64,000 nucleotides of DNA. Origin: Xenophilus sp003671765 (GTDB lineage Bacteria > Pseudomonadota > Gammaproteobacteria > Burkholderiales > Burkholderiaceae_C). The translations under genes and the position numbers were made by a program. Positions 63,555 to 64,000 of this stretch are shown here, piece by piece. Under the pieces are notes generated by a model that worked only from the letters and a program-made list of their open reading frames with translations, had not been told where the DNA came from and made no database searches. Position 1 is the stretch's first letter, and each line of letters starts with the position of its first letter. The stretch spans positions 186,001 through 250,000 of the forward strand of contig CP166702.1 of the NCBI GenBank assembly GCA_051414805.1, read 5' to 3'.

Positions 63555-64000
63555 ATGAAACTTCTGAGCTACTCCCATCGGGGAGAGGCGCGCTGGGGTG
63601 CGCTCGCCGGTGACCGGATCGTCGATCTCCACGCCGCTTCGCAGGGGCGATACGCCACGCTGCGCAGCGCCCTCGCCGAGCTGGACCTGGCGGCCATCGA
63701 ATCGCTTGCGAATGCCGCCACGCCGCAACTGGCACTGGCCGACGTCACCCTGCTGCCCGTGATTCCGGACGCACCGCGCATCTTTTGCGTGGGGCTGAAC
63801 TACGAGGAACATCGTGTCGAGGCCCGCCGCGAGAAGACCGGGCAGCCGACCATCTTCCTGCGCGTGGCCTCCTCGCAGGTGGGGCACGGCCAGCCGCTGG
63901 TGATTCCGTCCGAGTCGCAGCAAGTGGACTACGAGGGAGAGATCGCCATTGTCATTGGGCGTGGGGGACGGCGCATTCGCGAGGCGGATGCCTGGGCGCA
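63555..64000 (+). CDS. Fumarylacetoacetate hydrolase family protein, N-terminal part
   Basis: The gene runs off the right edge after 148 complete codons. It starts MKLLSYSHRGEARWG, shows IFCVGLNYEEHRVEAR with the FAH GLNY-H motif, and VDYEGEIAIVIGRGGR with the metal-binding Glu residues. FAH-family enzymes hydrolyse or decarboxylate acylpyruvate-type products of aromatic ring cleavage, which fits the Rieske oxygenase upstream. The start has only a weak ribosome binding site. Confidence 0.88.
   Translation, partial: MKLLSYSHRGEARWGALAGDRIVDLHAASQGRYATLRSALAELDLAAIESLANAATPQLALADVTLLPVIPDAPRIFCVGLNYEEHRVEARREKTGQPTIFLRVASSQVGHGQPLVIPSESQQVDYEGEIAIVIGRGGRRIREADAWA

Overview
The window is a 64 kb, high-GC chromosomal segment of a betaproteobacterium, most likely a Comamonadaceae member of the Acidovorax/Variovorax type (inference). 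Support comes from the two Bug/TctC-type tripartite tricarboxylate binding proteins, the metXW pair, the amgK<>lptD-surA-rsmA arrangement, the very GC-rich third codon positions, and several short dispersed repeats of a kind I associate with this family. I see no rRNA, tRNA, CRISPR array, transposase, integrase or phage gene. The window opens inside a Kef-type antiporter and closes inside a fumarylacetoacetate-hydrolase-family gene.

Layout. 1-3.8 kb: antiporter, then the LPS genes kdsD-kdsC-lptC and an SDR. 3.9-7.4 kb: an RRM/glycine-rich RNA-binding protein with a structured leader, a manganese exporter under a yybP-ykoY riboswitch, and metX-metW under a SAM-II-like riboswitch with an attenuator. 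7.5-10.4 kb: the four-carbon sugar-acid operon otnK-otnC-otnI. 10.9-20.9 kb: ion channel, YigZ, bactofilin, DUF72, two M20 peptidases, a cupin-like oxygenase, YidB, LysR and RsmE. 20.9-27.2 kb: amgK divergent from lptD-surA-rsmA. 27.3-31 kb: a secreted barnase-like RNase with a barstar inhibitor, then malic enzyme. 31.1-37.4 kb: a five-gene SPFH / DUF4178 / DUF350 / membrane SpeE / Tat-exported amine oxidase module. 37.4-42.7 kb: amidase and Bug protein divergent from a LysR gene, followed by RidA and a DadA-like oxidase; both promoter regions carry the same candidate LysR site. 42.8-48.4 kb: two paralogous lipoproteins of unknown function flanking pepP. 48.4-53 kb: murU, speD, tkt, gap. 53.3-59.1 kb: a 25-residue membrane protein, two paralogous orphan receivers, an alkyladenine glycosylase, mntH, GAF, MerR and pirin. 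59.3-64 kb: LysR divergent from a catabolic operon (isomerase, Rieske oxygenase, Bug protein, FAH-family hydrolase).

How the genes work together. Envelope biogenesis recurs: Kdo synthesis and LPS transport (kdsD, kdsC, lptC, lptD), outer-membrane protein folding (surA), and peptidoglycan recycling (amgK and murU, 26 kb apart). Manganese is handled from both sides, with a riboswitch-controlled exporter and an MntH importer. Polyamine chemistry is represented by SpeD and by the SpeE/amine-oxidase module. Accessory catabolism appears as otnKCI, the amidase/RidA/oxidase locus and the Rieske operon.

The least explained parts are the two lipoproteins, the SPFH-SpeE module, the short repeats that have entered coding sequences (clearest in amgK), a MITE-like element between surA and rsmA, and a leader hairpin that covers the ribosome binding site of the RRM gene. 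All functions are read from the sequence and from family knowledge; no database search was run.
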